NCBI GenBank assembly: GCA_963728165.1
Contig: CAVSIY010000006.1
Span: forward strand, 1,207,049 to 1,271,048
DNA length: 64,000 nt
From: Hyphomicrobium_A sp963728165
GTDB lineage: Bacteria; Pseudomonadota; Alphaproteobacteria; Rhizobiales; Hyphomicrobiaceae
Direction: 5' to 3'
Every line of letters begins with the position of its first letter. Within the stretch, counting starts at the first letter, position 1. Under the pieces are notes generated by a model. It saw nothing but the letters and a program-made list of their open reading frames with translations, was not told the origin of the DNA and did no database searches. Shown here piece by piece: positions 43,456-52,339 of this stretch. The position numbers and the translations under genes are program-made.

Positions 43456-44577
43456 CTACTCCGCCGCGACAACCACGGGTGTTGCGCTGAGGCCGAGCTG
43501 GCGCTTGGCCTGCTCGCGCAACAGATCGATCGGCTTCAGCTTTCCGTCGGCTTCGAAGTGCCAATAGGTCCAGCCGTTGCACGCGCTCTTGCCCTGCACG
43601 ATGGCGCCGAGACGGTGGATCGAGGCCTGATTGCCGTCGCAGCTCAGCGTACCGTCGGCCTTCACCTCGGCGCGGACGCGCTTGCGGGCATCGAGCAGCG
43701 TCGTCCCCGGCTCGAGCAAGCCCAGCTCCACGATGGTGCCGAACGGCACGCGCGGCTCGGCGCGCTTGGACCGTTGCGTCTCCAGCGCCGACGGGCTCAA
43801 GGGCGCGACCTTGGCGATGCGCTCTTGCGCCGCCTGGGCGTAGTCGCCGTCGCGCTCGATGCCGATGAAGCGCCGACCCAGCCGCTTCGCCACCGCGCCG
43901 GTGGTGCCGGTGCCGAAGAAGGGGTCAAGCACGACGTCGCCCGGCTTGGTCGAGGCGATCAGTACGCGATGGAGCAGCGCCTCGGGCTTCTGCGTCGGAT
44001 GCGCCTTGCGCCCGCCCTCGTCCTTCAGACGCTCAGGGCCGGAGCAGATCGGGAACAGCCAATCGGAGCGCATCTGCAGGTCGTCGTTGAGGCCTTTGAG
44101 GCTCTCGTAGTTGAAGGTGGCGCGCGCGCGCTGGTCGCGGACGGCCCAGATGAGCGTCTCATGCGCGTTGGTGAAGCGCTTGCCCCGGAAGTTCGGCATC
44201 GGGTTCACCTTGCGCCATACGACATCGTTCTGGATCCAGAAGCCTAAGTCCTGCAGCGTAACGCCGAGGCGGAAGATGTTGTGGTAGGAGCCGATCACCC
44301 AGATGGCGCCGTCGGGCTTCAAGACGCGGCGGCACTGGCTGAGCCAGGCGCGCGAGAAGGCGTCGTACTCGGCGAAGCTTGCAAACTTGTCCCAGTCGTC
44401 GTCGACGCCATCGACGCGCGTGTTGTTGGGACGCATGAGATCGGAGGAGAGTTGCAGATTGTAAGGCGGGTCGGCGAAGACGAGGTCGACGCTGGCGCGC
44501 GGCAGGCTTTTGAGGGCCTCGAGGCAATCACCGACGATGACGCGATTGGCCGTGGAATCGGAACGACGCAGAGCCAT
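43456..44577 (-). CDS. ccrM: Cell-cycle DNA adenine methyltransferase, CcrM type
   Basis: The 373-residue enzyme is a beta-class N6-adenine methyltransferase. Motif IV is DPPYNL (residues 36-41) and the AdoMet motif DPFFGTGTTGAVAKRLGRRF follows in the second half, as in CcrM of Caulobacter. The C-terminal extension of about 90 residues with KSACNGWTYWHFE is a CcrM hallmark. It methylates GANTC and controls the cell cycle in alphaproteobacteria. The ATG at 44577 is preferred over the TTG at 44586. Confidence 0.93.
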   Translation of the reverse strand: MALRRSDSTANRVIVGDCLEALKSLPRASVDLVFADPPYNLQLSSDLMRPNNTRVDGVDDDWDKFASFAEYDAFSRAWLSQCRRVLKPDGAIWVIGSYHNIFRLGVTLQDLGFWIQNDVVWRKVNPMPNFRGKRFTNAHETLIWAVRDQRARATFNYESLKGLNDDLQMRSDWLFPICSGPERLKDEGGRKAHPTQKPEALLHRVLIASTKPGDVVLDPFFGTGTTGAVAKRLGRRFIGIERDGDYAQAAQERIAKVAPLSPSALETQRSKRAEPRVPFGTIVELGLLEPGTTLLDARKRVRAEVKADGTLSCDGNQASIHRLGAIVQGKSACNGWTYWHFEADGKLKPIDLLREQAKRQLGLSATPVVVAAE

Positions 44578-44728
44578 GGAACGCAACTTTCGACATTACT
44601 GGAATGACGCGACAGCGCGCTCGCAACTGGCGGACGCCGTCCGGGGGAGGTCGACCATAGACGGCTGAAAAGGGCTTTGACCAGCGGTTTTCGGGTGGCC
44701 GCAGCAACGCTAAGCGCGGTGCGAAGTG

Positions 44729-45391
44729 TTAATTCGTGGCGCTGTCCTCGAGAACGAGTCCCAACGCGAGCTGCACCGTGCGGAACGAGCGGCGGTGATG
44801 CACCGTCACGCCGAGGCGGCGGATGGCGTCCTGGTGCTCGGCGGTGCCGTAGCCCTTGTGGCGCTCGAAGCCGTAGCCGGGACACTTGGCGGCGAGCGCG
44901 ACCATCAACCGGTCGCGCGTGACCTTGGCGATGATGGAGGCCGCCGCCACCGACAGGCAGCGCGCGTCGCCTTTGACCAGCGTGCGCGCTTCGCAGGAAA
45001 GCTTGGGCGCGCGGTTGCCGTCGATCACTGCGAGCTTCGGCGTGACCGGCAGCCGCGCTACCGCTTCGGCCATCGCCCACATGGTGGCATAGAGGATGTT
45101 CTCGCGGTCGATGCGCTTAACGTCGGCGATGCCCACGCCGACGATCGAGGTTGCGCGGATGCGCGCGTAGAGCACCTCGCGCGTCTCCTCGTCGAGCACC
45201 TTGCTATCGTTGATGCCGTCGGGGATGCGGTCGGGGTCGAGGATCACCGCGGCGGCGACCACGGGCCCCGCGAGCGGTCCGCGGCCGGCCTCGTCGACGC
45301 CGGCAACGGGACCGCGGTGGAGCTGCAGCTCGGCAGCCTCCAGCTCGAACGTCGGCTTCAGTGGCGAATCGACGGTGCCCATAACGGGCAT
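44729..45391 (-). CDS. rnhB: Ribonuclease HII
   Basis: The 220-residue enzyme cuts RNA in RNA-DNA hybrids, including single ribonucleotides. Active-site residues appear in GVDEAGRGPLAGPVVAAAVI (Asp, Glu) and VIDGNRAPKL (Asp), and AAASIIAKVTRDRLM is conserved. It lies 151 bases upstream of ccrM, on the same strand. ATG 45391 is used; ATG 45382 is an alternative. Confidence 0.95.
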   Translation of the reverse strand: MPVMGTVDSPLKPTFELEAAELQLHRGPVAGVDEAGRGPLAGPVVAAAVILDPDRIPDGINDSKVLDEETREVLYARIRATSIVGVGIADVKRIDRENILYATMWAMAEAVARLPVTPKLAVIDGNRAPKLSCEARTLVKGDARCLSVAAASIIAKVTRDRLMVALAAKCPGYGFERHKGYGTAEHQDAIRRLGVTVHHRRSFRTVQLALGLVLEDSATN

Positions 45392-45450
45392 CGTCTGCCG
45401 CCATCCGGTCCGCTGTCAAAGCGGGGAGCCGGCGCCGGCCGAGAATGCCG

Positions 45451-46551
45451 TTAGAAAAGCCGCATTTGTTGCCCGGCGAGCACGGGGGGCTGGAACAGAT
45501 CGGCGCGCAGCGCGTGGCGACGCTGGTTGAGCCCCAGCCGCTTGGCAGCTAGGCGGAAGCGCAGGGCGATCTGCTCGGCATAGGGCCCGCGCCCGCGCTG
45601 GCGCACGCCGAACTCGGCGACATAGTCGCGCCCGGCGTGCATGGACTGCAGCAGATGGATGACGCGGTCGGCACGATCCGGGAACTCGGTGGCGAGCCAT
45701 TCGCGGAACAACTCTTTGAGTTCGAGCGGCAGGCGCAGCATCACGTAGCCGGCCTCCGCGGCGCCGGCCTCGCGCGCCGCCGCGAGGATGCGCTCGATTT
45801 CCGGGTCGGTGAGGCCCGGCACGATCGGCGCCACCATAACCGCGGTGGGGATGCCGGCCTCGCTCAGGCTGCGCACGGCCTCCAGGCGTTTGCCCGGCGT
45901 CGCGGCGCGCGGCTCCATTGCCCGCGCGATGTGCCGGTCGAGCGTCGTCACCGACAGCGCCACCTTGGCGAGGCCGCGTGCGGCCATGCGTTGGAGGATG
46001 TCGATATCGCGCACGATCATCGCCGACTTGGTCACGATGCCGACGGGGTGGGACGTGCGTTCGAGCACCTCCAAGATCGAGCGCGTGATCTTCCGCTCGC
46101 GCTCGATCGGCTGATAGGGATCGGTGTTGGTTCCGAGCGCGATCGTGTCGGGCCGGTAGCGCGGGTGCGCCAGCTCCCGCTCCAACAGCTTGGCGGCGTC
46201 CGTCTTGGCGTAGAGCTTGGTCTCGAAGTCGAGGCCGGCCGAGTGTCCGAGAAAGCAGTGGGTCGGGCGCGCGTAGCAGTAGACGCAGCCGTGCTCGCAG
46301 CCGCGGTAGGGATTGATTGAGCGGTCGAAGGAGATGTCGGGGCTGTCGTTGCGGGTGATGATGGTGCGCGCTGGCTCCTCGCGCACCTCCGTCTTGAAGG
46401 CGTCGAGATCGGCAAGCCCTTCCCAGCCGTCGTCGAAAGCTTCGCGCTGATCTCTCTCGAAGCGGCCCGTGTGGTTGGAGCGCGCGCCGCGCCCGCGCCG
46501 GCGCTCCGCCGCAACCATCCGTTGGTGCTGTCCCTGCTCGTCGGCATCCAT
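45451..46551 (-). CDS. PA0069-family radical SAM protein
   Basis: The 366-residue protein has the radical SAM cluster motif CxxxCxxC as CEHGCVYC after NPYRGC, the arrangement of the SplB-like group. The N-terminus is Arg-rich, and TIALGTNTDPYQPIER and VTTLDRHIARAMEPRA are family signatures. The function of this group is unknown. It is divergent from the two transferase genes. Confidence 0.88.
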   Translation of the reverse strand: MDADEQGQHQRMVAAERRRGRGARSNHTGRFERDQREAFDDGWEGLADLDAFKTEVREEPARTIITRNDSPDISFDRSINPYRGCEHGCVYCYARPTHCFLGHSAGLDFETKLYAKTDAAKLLERELAHPRYRPDTIALGTNTDPYQPIERERKITRSILEVLERTSHPVGIVTKSAMIVRDIDILQRMAARGLAKVALSVTTLDRHIARAMEPRAATPGKRLEAVRSLSEAGIPTAVMVAPIVPGLTDPEIERILAAAREAGAAEAGYVMLRLPLELKELFREWLATEFPDRADRVIHLLQSMHAGRDYVAEFGVRQRGRGPYAEQIALRFRLAAKRLGLNQRRHALRADLFQPPVLAGQQMRLF

Positions 46552-46660
46552 TTGCCCAGGCTAGACGAGCAGGTGGAACAAAGCAAGAACCGAAGCACCG
46601 ACCGCCTGTGCGCGTCGATTGCCGGTTGTTGCGCGCGCCCGCGCCGTGGCAGAGAGAGCC

Positions 46661-47368
46661 ATGATCTCGGTGGTGATCCCGACGCTGAACGCAGAGGCGA
46701 ACCTGCCCGATACGCTGTCGGCGCTGATCCCCGCCACCGTCGACGGGCTCGTGCGCCAGGTGGTCGTGGTCGATGCCGGCTCTTGCGACAGCACCCGCGA
46801 TATCGCCGATGCGGCCGGCGCCGATGTCGTCGTCGCGAGCCCGAGCCGCGGCGGCCAGCTCATAGCGGGAGCTGCTCGCGCCAAGCATCCGTGGCTTCTT
46901 TTTCTCCACGCCGACACGGTGCTCGACGTGGGCTGGGAGCGCGAGGTCTCACACTTCATGGAACGGGTCGACGCCGGCCGCATAAAGCCGGCCGCCGCCG
47001 CGTTCCGCTTCGCGCTCGACGACGAGGGCTTAGCGCCCCGCTGTCTGGAAGGTCTCGTGGGCATGCGCTGCGCGCTGCTGCGGCTGCCTTATGGAGACCA
47101 GGGCCTGCTGGTCCCGCGCCGGCTCTACGACAAGGTCGGTGGCTACCGTGATCTTCCCGTCATGGAGGACCTCGATCTGGTGCGCCGGCTGGGCTCGCGC
47201 GCGGTCAAGATGCTGCGCGCGCGCGCGGTCACGAGCGCCCAGCGGTACCGCCGCGAGGGTTATCTGCGCCGCGCCCTTAAGAACCAGATGTGTCTCATCC
47301 TTTACGCTCTCAACGTGCCGGCCGCCCGCATCTCCCAGTTCTACGGCGGGGCGGGGGCCGACCGCTAA
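46661..47368 (+). CDS. rSAM-associated family 2 glycosyltransferase
   Basis: The 235-residue protein is a GT-A fold transferase of the TIGR04283 type. Signatures are ISVVIPTLNAEANLPDTLSA, VVDAGSCDST, FLHADT (DxD-like HAD) and MEDLDLVRRLG. The class was named for co-occurrence with radical SAM/selenodomain genes; its substrate is unknown. The ATG at 46661 has AGAGAG upstream. The partner transferase gene follows. Confidence 0.85.
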   Translation: MISVVIPTLNAEANLPDTLSALIPATVDGLVRQVVVVDAGSCDSTRDIADAAGADVVVASPSRGGQLIAGAARAKHPWLLFLHADTVLDVGWEREVSHFMERVDAGRIKPAAAAFRFALDDEGLAPRCLEGLVGMRCALLRLPYGDQGLLVPRRLYDKVGGYRDLPVMEDLDLVRRLGSRAVKMLRARAVTSAQRYRREGYLRRALKNQMCLILYALNVPAARISQFYGGAGADR

Positions 47369-47435
47369 TTCGTCGATTGGCCGCCCGATGGTCGTAATTC
47401 TGCCGTTAGGTTTGGGTGGTTTACACTTGCAAATG

Positions 47436-47455
47436 CTTTCACTGGGGGGTGAAAG
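47436..47455 (+). promoter_or_regulatory. Small hairpin in the gap between the two transferase genes
   Basis: CTTTCAC (47436-47442) and GTGAAAG (47449-47455) form a seven-base stem just upstream of the second transferase gene, and the only AAAGG lies partly in it. It might limit translation of the second gene. This is weak evidence. Confidence 0.3.
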
Positions 47456-47471
47456 GCCAAGTCCTATTGTC

Positions 47472-48167
47472 ATGGTGCGCCTAGCGTCCCTTCCGTTGGC
47501 TCCTCATAGGGCAAGGCCCGTGCGCCGTCGCGCGCTTCAGGCCAGGGCTCCGTATGCTCCGCGTCTCGTCGTCATGCTGAAGGAGCCGGCCGTCGGCCGC
47601 GTCAAGACACGGCTGGCGCGTGAGGTCGGCGCGGTCCGCGCCGCCGCTTTCTACCGCACCACCTCGCGCGCCGTGCTCGCGCGCATCGGCCGGCGCGGGG
47701 CTTGGCGTACCGAGCTCGGCGTCACGCCGGACAGCGCCGTCACCAGCACCGCGCTGCCGCAAGGGTTTCCGCGGCGCGCACAGGGCAACGGCGATCTGGG
47801 TGAGCGCATGCAACGCGTCATGGATCTCTCCGCGCCCGGCCCCATCATCGTCATCGGCACCGACGTGCCGTCGATCAAGTCCGCACACATTCAATCCGCC
47901 ATCAAGGCGCTCGGCACCCACGATGCCGTCTTCGGTCCCTCGCCGGACGGGGGCTACTGGCTCGTCGGCCTCAAGCGGCGCCCGCGCGTGCCGCGCGCCT
48001 TCGGTCATGTCGAATGGTCGAGCTCGGAAGCGCTCGAGCAAACACTTGCCAATCTTTCAGGTCTTAATGTCGCGCGCATCGCCTCGCTCCCCGATGTCGA
48101 CGAGGCGCGCGATCTCGTTGCGGTCAAGGGCACGGTGGGGCGCATCGTCCTGCCGGCGGGGAGCTAG
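47472..48167 (+). CDS. rSAM-associated transferase 1 (TIGR04282/DUF2064 type)
   Basis: The 231-residue protein resembles small nucleotidyl-/glycosyltransferases of the DUF2064 group. Signatures are MLKEPAVGRVKTRLAREVG, IVIGTDVPSI and FGPSPDGGYWLVGL. It commonly pairs with the family 2 transferase just upstream, as here. The start is uncertain; ATG at 47472 is used, and the basic lead before LVVMLKEP is longer than usual. Confidence 0.85.
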   Translation: MVRLASLPLAPHRARPVRRRALQARAPYAPRLVVMLKEPAVGRVKTRLAREVGAVRAAAFYRTTSRAVLARIGRRGAWRTELGVTPDSAVTSTALPQGFPRRAQGNGDLGERMQRVMDLSAPGPIIVIGTDVPSIKSAHIQSAIKALGTHDAVFGPSPDGGYWLVGLKRRPRVPRAFGHVEWSSSEALEQTLANLSGLNVARIASLPDVDEARDLVAVKGTVGRIVLPAGS

Positions 48168-48274
48168 GAGCGTACGCTCGTTGTGAGGGTGAGTGGTGAG
48201 GGTAAATGTTGGCCGGCGGCTCGCAATCGGCGGTCGCGGCATGGATCGGGTGGGTAGCGTTGGGGGTTCGTAAC

Positions 48275-48928
48275 ATGGGACAGATGTCCGTACAGTACAC
48301 GCCTGTGCAGGTCTTGCAGGCGGCGCGCAGGGCCGAGGCGGAGGGCAAGATGGACTATGCCCTTCAGTTCTACCGCCACCTCGTCGAGCACCACGGCATG
48401 ACGGCCGAAGCGCAGGAGGCGCGCGAGGGCCTATTCCGCATCGCCGAGTGGCGCTGGGGCGAAGCCCGCGTCACGTCGCGGCGCCAGGAGGTTGTCAACG
48501 GTCCGCCTAGCCACGCCTCGTACGCTCAACAGAGCGCACAGCCCGAGTATCCGCCCGAGCCGCCGGGCCACCTGCCACAGGTCATTGCGCGCGAGGCCGC
48601 GAAAGCCGCCGGCATGAGCGTGGCGCAGCCGCACAGGGTGCGCTACCGCAGCGCGACGGTCGTTGCGCTTCTAGTGAGCGGCGTGGGCTGGACGACAGTC
48701 GTCGCCGGCGTCGTCATTGCGGTGCTGGCGGCCGGCGGCGTCGTTGCCGATGTGTCAGCTGGTGGCCTCTTGGGACTTCCCGTAGGCGTGCTGCTCGGCG
48801 TGCCGGCGGCCGTGGTTGGGCTCGTTCTCATCGTCACAGGCCAGCTTGCAACCGCTGTCTTCGAGAGCACGAACGCCACGCTGGAGATGCTCGCGCAAGG
48901 CCAAAGCCGTGGGCGTATCGGCGCCTGA
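48275..48928 (+). CDS. Hypothetical membrane protein with helical N-terminal domain
   Basis: The 217-residue protein has a helical, TPR-like N-terminal part (TPVQVLQAARRAEAEGKMDY, then FYRHLVEHHG), a Pro-rich linker, and two adjacent membrane helices in the second half (VALLVSGVGWTTVVAGVVIA and GLPVGVLLGVPAAVVGLVLI). I do not recognise a named family. GGGGG lies eight bases before the ATG at 48275. Confidence 0.6.
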   Translation: MGQMSVQYTPVQVLQAARRAEAEGKMDYALQFYRHLVEHHGMTAEAQEAREGLFRIAEWRWGEARVTSRRQEVVNGPPSHASYAQQSAQPEYPPEPPGHLPQVIAREAAKAAGMSVAQPHRVRYRSATVVALLVSGVGWTTVVAGVVIAVLAAGGVVADVSAGGLLGLPVGVLLGVPAAVVGLVLIVTGQLATAVFESTNATLEMLAQGQSRGRIGA

Positions 48929-48945
48929 GCAGAGCGCTCTTTTGC

Positions 48946-49497
48946 CTAGTCGCTCGCCTCGGCGGGCGCGCCATGCCGCAGGCGCGGCATGATCTCGACG
49001 AGATTGCACGGGCGATGGCGGCTATCGAGCTGCCACTTGAGAATGCCGTTCCAGGCGTCCTTGCACGCCCCCGGCGAGCCCGGCAGACAAAAAATGTAGG
49101 TCCCCTTCGCCAAACCGCCGCAGGCGCGCGACTGGATCGTCGACGTCGCCACCTGCTGAAACGAGATCATGTGAAAGATCACGGCGAAGCCCTCGATCTC
49201 CTTCTCGAACAGCGGCTTGACCGCTTCCGGCGTCACGTCGCGGGCGGTGAAGCCGGTGCCGCCGGTGGTGATCACCACGTTGACGCCGGGGCTGTCGATC
49301 CAGGATTCGACCTTGCTGCGGATTGCAGTGAGGTCGTCCAATACGATGGCGCGTTCCGCAAGCGTGTGGCCCGCCTCGGCGATCATGCCGGCCAGCGTAT
49401 CGCCCGAGGTATCGGAGGCGCGGTCGCGCGTGTCCGATATGGTGAGGACAGCGATGTTGAGCGGCTTGAAGGGATAGCTGTCGTCGAGCTTTGCCAT
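48946..49497 (-). CDS. moaB: Molybdenum cofactor biosynthesis protein B
   Basis: The 183-residue protein has the MogA/MoaB fold, which adenylates molybdopterin. Signatures are NIAVLTISDTRDRASDTSGD, the glycine-rich TTGGTGFTARDVTPEAVKPL and CLPGSPGACKDAW. No other Mo-cofactor genes are near. It is downstream of the uracil-DNA glycosylase gene by 19 bases. Confidence 0.93.
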   Translation of the reverse strand: MAKLDDSYPFKPLNIAVLTISDTRDRASDTSGDTLAGMIAEAGHTLAERAIVLDDLTAIRSKVESWIDSPGVNVVITTGGTGFTARDVTPEAVKPLFEKEIEGFAVIFHMISFQQVATSTIQSRACGGLAKGTYIFCLPGSPGACKDAWNGILKWQLDSRHRPCNLVEIMPRLRHGAPAEASD

Positions 49498-49516
49498 TGC
49501 TTCGGTACTCTCGTGA

Positions 49517-50365
49517 TCAGTGCTCTGTCTTGAGGGCCGCCTTGACGGCGAGCAGGTCGCGCCACGCCATGCCCTTGGCGGCCGGCGTGCGCAAGAGGTA
49601 AGCGGGGTGCAGCGTCGCCATGGCGCGCGCCTTGTGGCCGCCGAGCTCGATTGAGCGCCATTTGCCGCGGATGCGCATGATGCCGTCGGCCACGTCGAAG
49701 AGCTGCTTGGCCGCCGCCCCGCCGAGCGCCAGCACCACGTCGGGGGCGACCAGCGCCGCCTGGCGCTCGAGAAACGGGCGGCAGGCCAGCGCCTCCTGCG
49801 GCGTCGGCGTGCGGTTGCCGGGCGGCCGCCAGTAGACGATGTTGGTGATGTGCACGTCGGTCTCGGAAAGCCCGATCGCGGCCAGCATCTTGTCGAGCAG
49901 CATGCCGGCACGCCCCACGAAGGGCTTGCCTTCGAGATCCTCGTCGCGCCCCGGTGCCTCGCCGACGATCATCAGGCGCGCGTGCTCGGCCCCGCGGTAG
50001 AAGCACAGGTTCTTTGCCGTCGCCTTCAGCCCGCAGCCCTCGAAACGCTTGAGCGCGGCCTCGAGCTCGGCGAGCGAGTGCGCGGCGGCGACGCTGCCGC
50101 GGGCGTCGCTGGCGGCGGGCGCCTTGCCGGGGAACTGGCGCGGGGCCCGCGCCGCTGGAGCGGTGGGAGCGTGGGCTCCTGGGCTGGGCTCCGGTGCTGT
50201 CGGAAAGTTCTCTTCGGGCGCGAGCGAGAAATCGGCGCCGGGCACGCGCTCGCCGCGTGCGAGCCAGTCGACGGGGGCTTCCTGCAGCGCGGCATCGGCG
50301 CCCATCGCCGCATACCAGGCAAGGATGCGGCCCGCGCGCGTCGCTGCTGTCTCGTCAGAACTCAT
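49517..50365 (-). CDS. Uracil-DNA glycosylase, family 4/5
   Basis: The 282-residue repair enzyme removes uracil from DNA and carries an iron-sulfur cluster. Signatures are GEAPGRDEDLEGKPFVGRAG, ITNIVYWRPPGNRTPT and LHPAYLLRTP. Cys residues of the cluster are visible around EGCGLKATAKNLC and ACRPFL. The first 100 residues are a low-complexity Ala/Pro-rich extension, as often found in alphaproteobacteria. ATG at 50365. Confidence 0.92.
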   Translation of the reverse strand: MSSDETAATRAGRILAWYAAMGADAALQEAPVDWLARGERVPGADFSLAPEENFPTAPEPSPGAHAPTAPAARAPRQFPGKAPAASDARGSVAAAHSLAELEAALKRFEGCGLKATAKNLCFYRGAEHARLMIVGEAPGRDEDLEGKPFVGRAGMLLDKMLAAIGLSETDVHITNIVYWRPPGNRTPTPQEALACRPFLERQAALVAPDVVLALGGAAAKQLFDVADGIMRIRGKWRSIELGGHKARAMATLHPAYLLRTPAAKGMAWRDLLAVKAALKTEH

Positions 50366-50498
50366 GGCCGGCACATTATAGCGCCAGCCGGCAACGTCCA
50401 CTGCTCTGCTTAGAAGCTTGACGCTGCGGGGATTACCGACCTAATCGACCTCTTGAGCCCATGTGAACCTGGGCGCCAGGACGAGGAAGCACGCAGGA

Positions 50499-52181
50499 AT
50501 GGCCAGCAACGGAGCCGCGCTGCCGCCCAGAGAGGCGATGGAGTTCGACGTCGTCATCGTGGGGGCCGGCCCGGCGGGGCTCGCCGCAGCCATTCGCTTA
50601 AAGCAGCTTGCCGCCGAGGCCGGAGCTGAGATCTCCGTCGTCGTTTTGGAGAAAGGCTCAGCGGTCGGGGCTCACATCCTGTCGGGTGCCGTCATCGATC
50701 CGCGAGGGCTCAACCGGCTCATCCCCGACTGGAAGGAGAAGGGCGCCCCGGTCGAGACCGAGGTCAAGACCGACAAGTTCCTGGTGCTGACCAAGGGCGG
50801 CGCCTTGCGCCTGCCCAATTTGCTGATGCCCCCGCTGATGAGCAATCACGGCAACTACATCGTGAGCCTCGGGGCGCTCTGCATCTGGCTTGGCGAGCAG
50901 GCGGCCGAGCTCGGCGTCGAGGTCTATCCGGGCTTTGCCGCCGCCGAGGTGCTCTACGACGAGGCGGGCGCCGTCGTCGGCGTGGCGACCGGCGACATGG
51001 GCGTGGGGCGCGACGGCGAGCCGACCGCCAACTTCGTGCGCGGCATGGAGCTGCGCGGCAAGTACACGCTTTTTGCCGAGGGCGCGCGCGGCTCGCTGTC
51101 CAAAGAGCTGATCAAGCGCTTCGAGCTCGATCAGAAGAGCGGCCCGCAGAAGTACGGCATCGGCCTCAAGGAGCTGTGGCAGGTCAAGCCCGAGAAGCAC
51201 GAGCCGGGCCTCGTGCAGCACACGTTCGGCTGGCCGCTCGATGCCCGCACGGGCGGCGGCTCGTTCCTCTATCACTACGGCGACGGGCTCGTTTCGGTCG
51301 GCTTCGTCGTCCATCTCAACTACGAGAACCCATATCTGTCGCCGTACGAGGAGTTCCAGCGCTTCAAGACGCATCCGGCGATCCGGTCGACGCTCGAAGG
51401 CGGAAAGCGCATCGGCTACGGGGCGCGGGCGCTCACCGAGGGCGGCTGGCAGTCGATCCCAAAGCTCGTGTTCGCGGGCGGGGCGCTTCTGGGCTGCGCC
51501 GCCGGCTTCATGAACGTGCCGCGCATCAAGGGCAGCCACAACGCCATGCTGTCCGGCATCGCGGCGGCGGATGCCGCCTTCGCGGCGATTGGCTCGGGCC
51601 GCGCCCACGATCGCCTCGACGCCTACGAGGAGGCGGTGCGCTCAGGCGACATCGCGCGCGACTTGAAGCCCGTGCGCAACGCCAAGCCGCTGTGGTCGCG
51701 GTTCGGGACCTACGTGGGCGTCGCGCTCGGCGGCATCGACATGTGGCTCAACACGATCCTGCCGGGCATCGGCCTCGGTTTCACGTTGAGGCACAGCAAG
51801 CCCGACTACGCCACGTTGAAGCACGCCGCCGACGCCCGGCCCATCGCCTATCCAAAGCCCGACGGCGTGCTGACCTTCGACCGGCTGACCAACGTCTCCT
51901 TCTCGGGCACCAACCACGAGGAGGACCAGCCCGTTCATCTTAAGCTTACCGACCCCACAATCCCGGTTGCCGTCAATCTGCCCGAATTCGCCGAGCCGGC
52001 GCAGCGCTATTGCCCGGCCGCCGTCTACGAGATCGTGACCGACCCGGACGGGACCTCCCGCTTCCAGATCAACGCGCAGAATTGCGTCCACTGCAAAACC
52101 TGCGATATCAAGGACCCGAGCCAAAACATCACGTGGGTCTGTCCGGAGGGCGGCGGAGGGCCTAATTATACGGGGATGTAG
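50499..52181 (+). CDS. Electron transfer flavoprotein-ubiquinone oxidoreductase
   Basis: The 560-residue membrane-associated flavoprotein passes electrons from ETF to ubiquinone in fatty-acid and amino-acid oxidation. It has an FAD site (VVIVGAGPAGLAAAIRL), the ubiquinone/membrane part (PRIKGSHNAMLSG) and a C-terminal [4Fe-4S] motif (NCVHCKTCDIKDPSQNITW, then VCPEGG). The ATG at 50499 has GAGGAAG nine bases upstream; a GTG at 50463 is an alternative. The etfAB genes are not here. Confidence 0.95.
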   Translation: MASNGAALPPREAMEFDVVIVGAGPAGLAAAIRLKQLAAEAGAEISVVVLEKGSAVGAHILSGAVIDPRGLNRLIPDWKEKGAPVETEVKTDKFLVLTKGGALRLPNLLMPPLMSNHGNYIVSLGALCIWLGEQAAELGVEVYPGFAAAEVLYDEAGAVVGVATGDMGVGRDGEPTANFVRGMELRGKYTLFAEGARGSLSKELIKRFELDQKSGPQKYGIGLKELWQVKPEKHEPGLVQHTFGWPLDARTGGGSFLYHYGDGLVSVGFVVHLNYENPYLSPYEEFQRFKTHPAIRSTLEGGKRIGYGARALTEGGWQSIPKLVFAGGALLGCAAGFMNVPRIKGSHNAMLSGIAAADAAFAAIGSGRAHDRLDAYEEAVRSGDIARDLKPVRNAKPLWSRFGTYVGVALGGIDMWLNTILPGIGLGFTLRHSKPDYATLKHAADARPIAYPKPDGVLTFDRLTNVSFSGTNHEEDQPVHLKLTDPTIPVAVNLPEFAEPAQRYCPAAVYEIVTDPDGTSRFQINAQNCVHCKTCDIKDPSQNITWVCPEGGGGPNYTGM

Positions 52182-52339
52182 GGACTTACGGGACCCGCCG
52201 GAGCACAATTCGCGGGCCCCTGCGACTACCCACCGCGATTTCAACTCTATCATGGTGCGAATGTCGCCAAATCGCCTGGTTATTTGCTACGCTACTTGCC
52301 ATCCCGGAATCGTACCGGCTTCAAGAAGGATCTGCTTGA

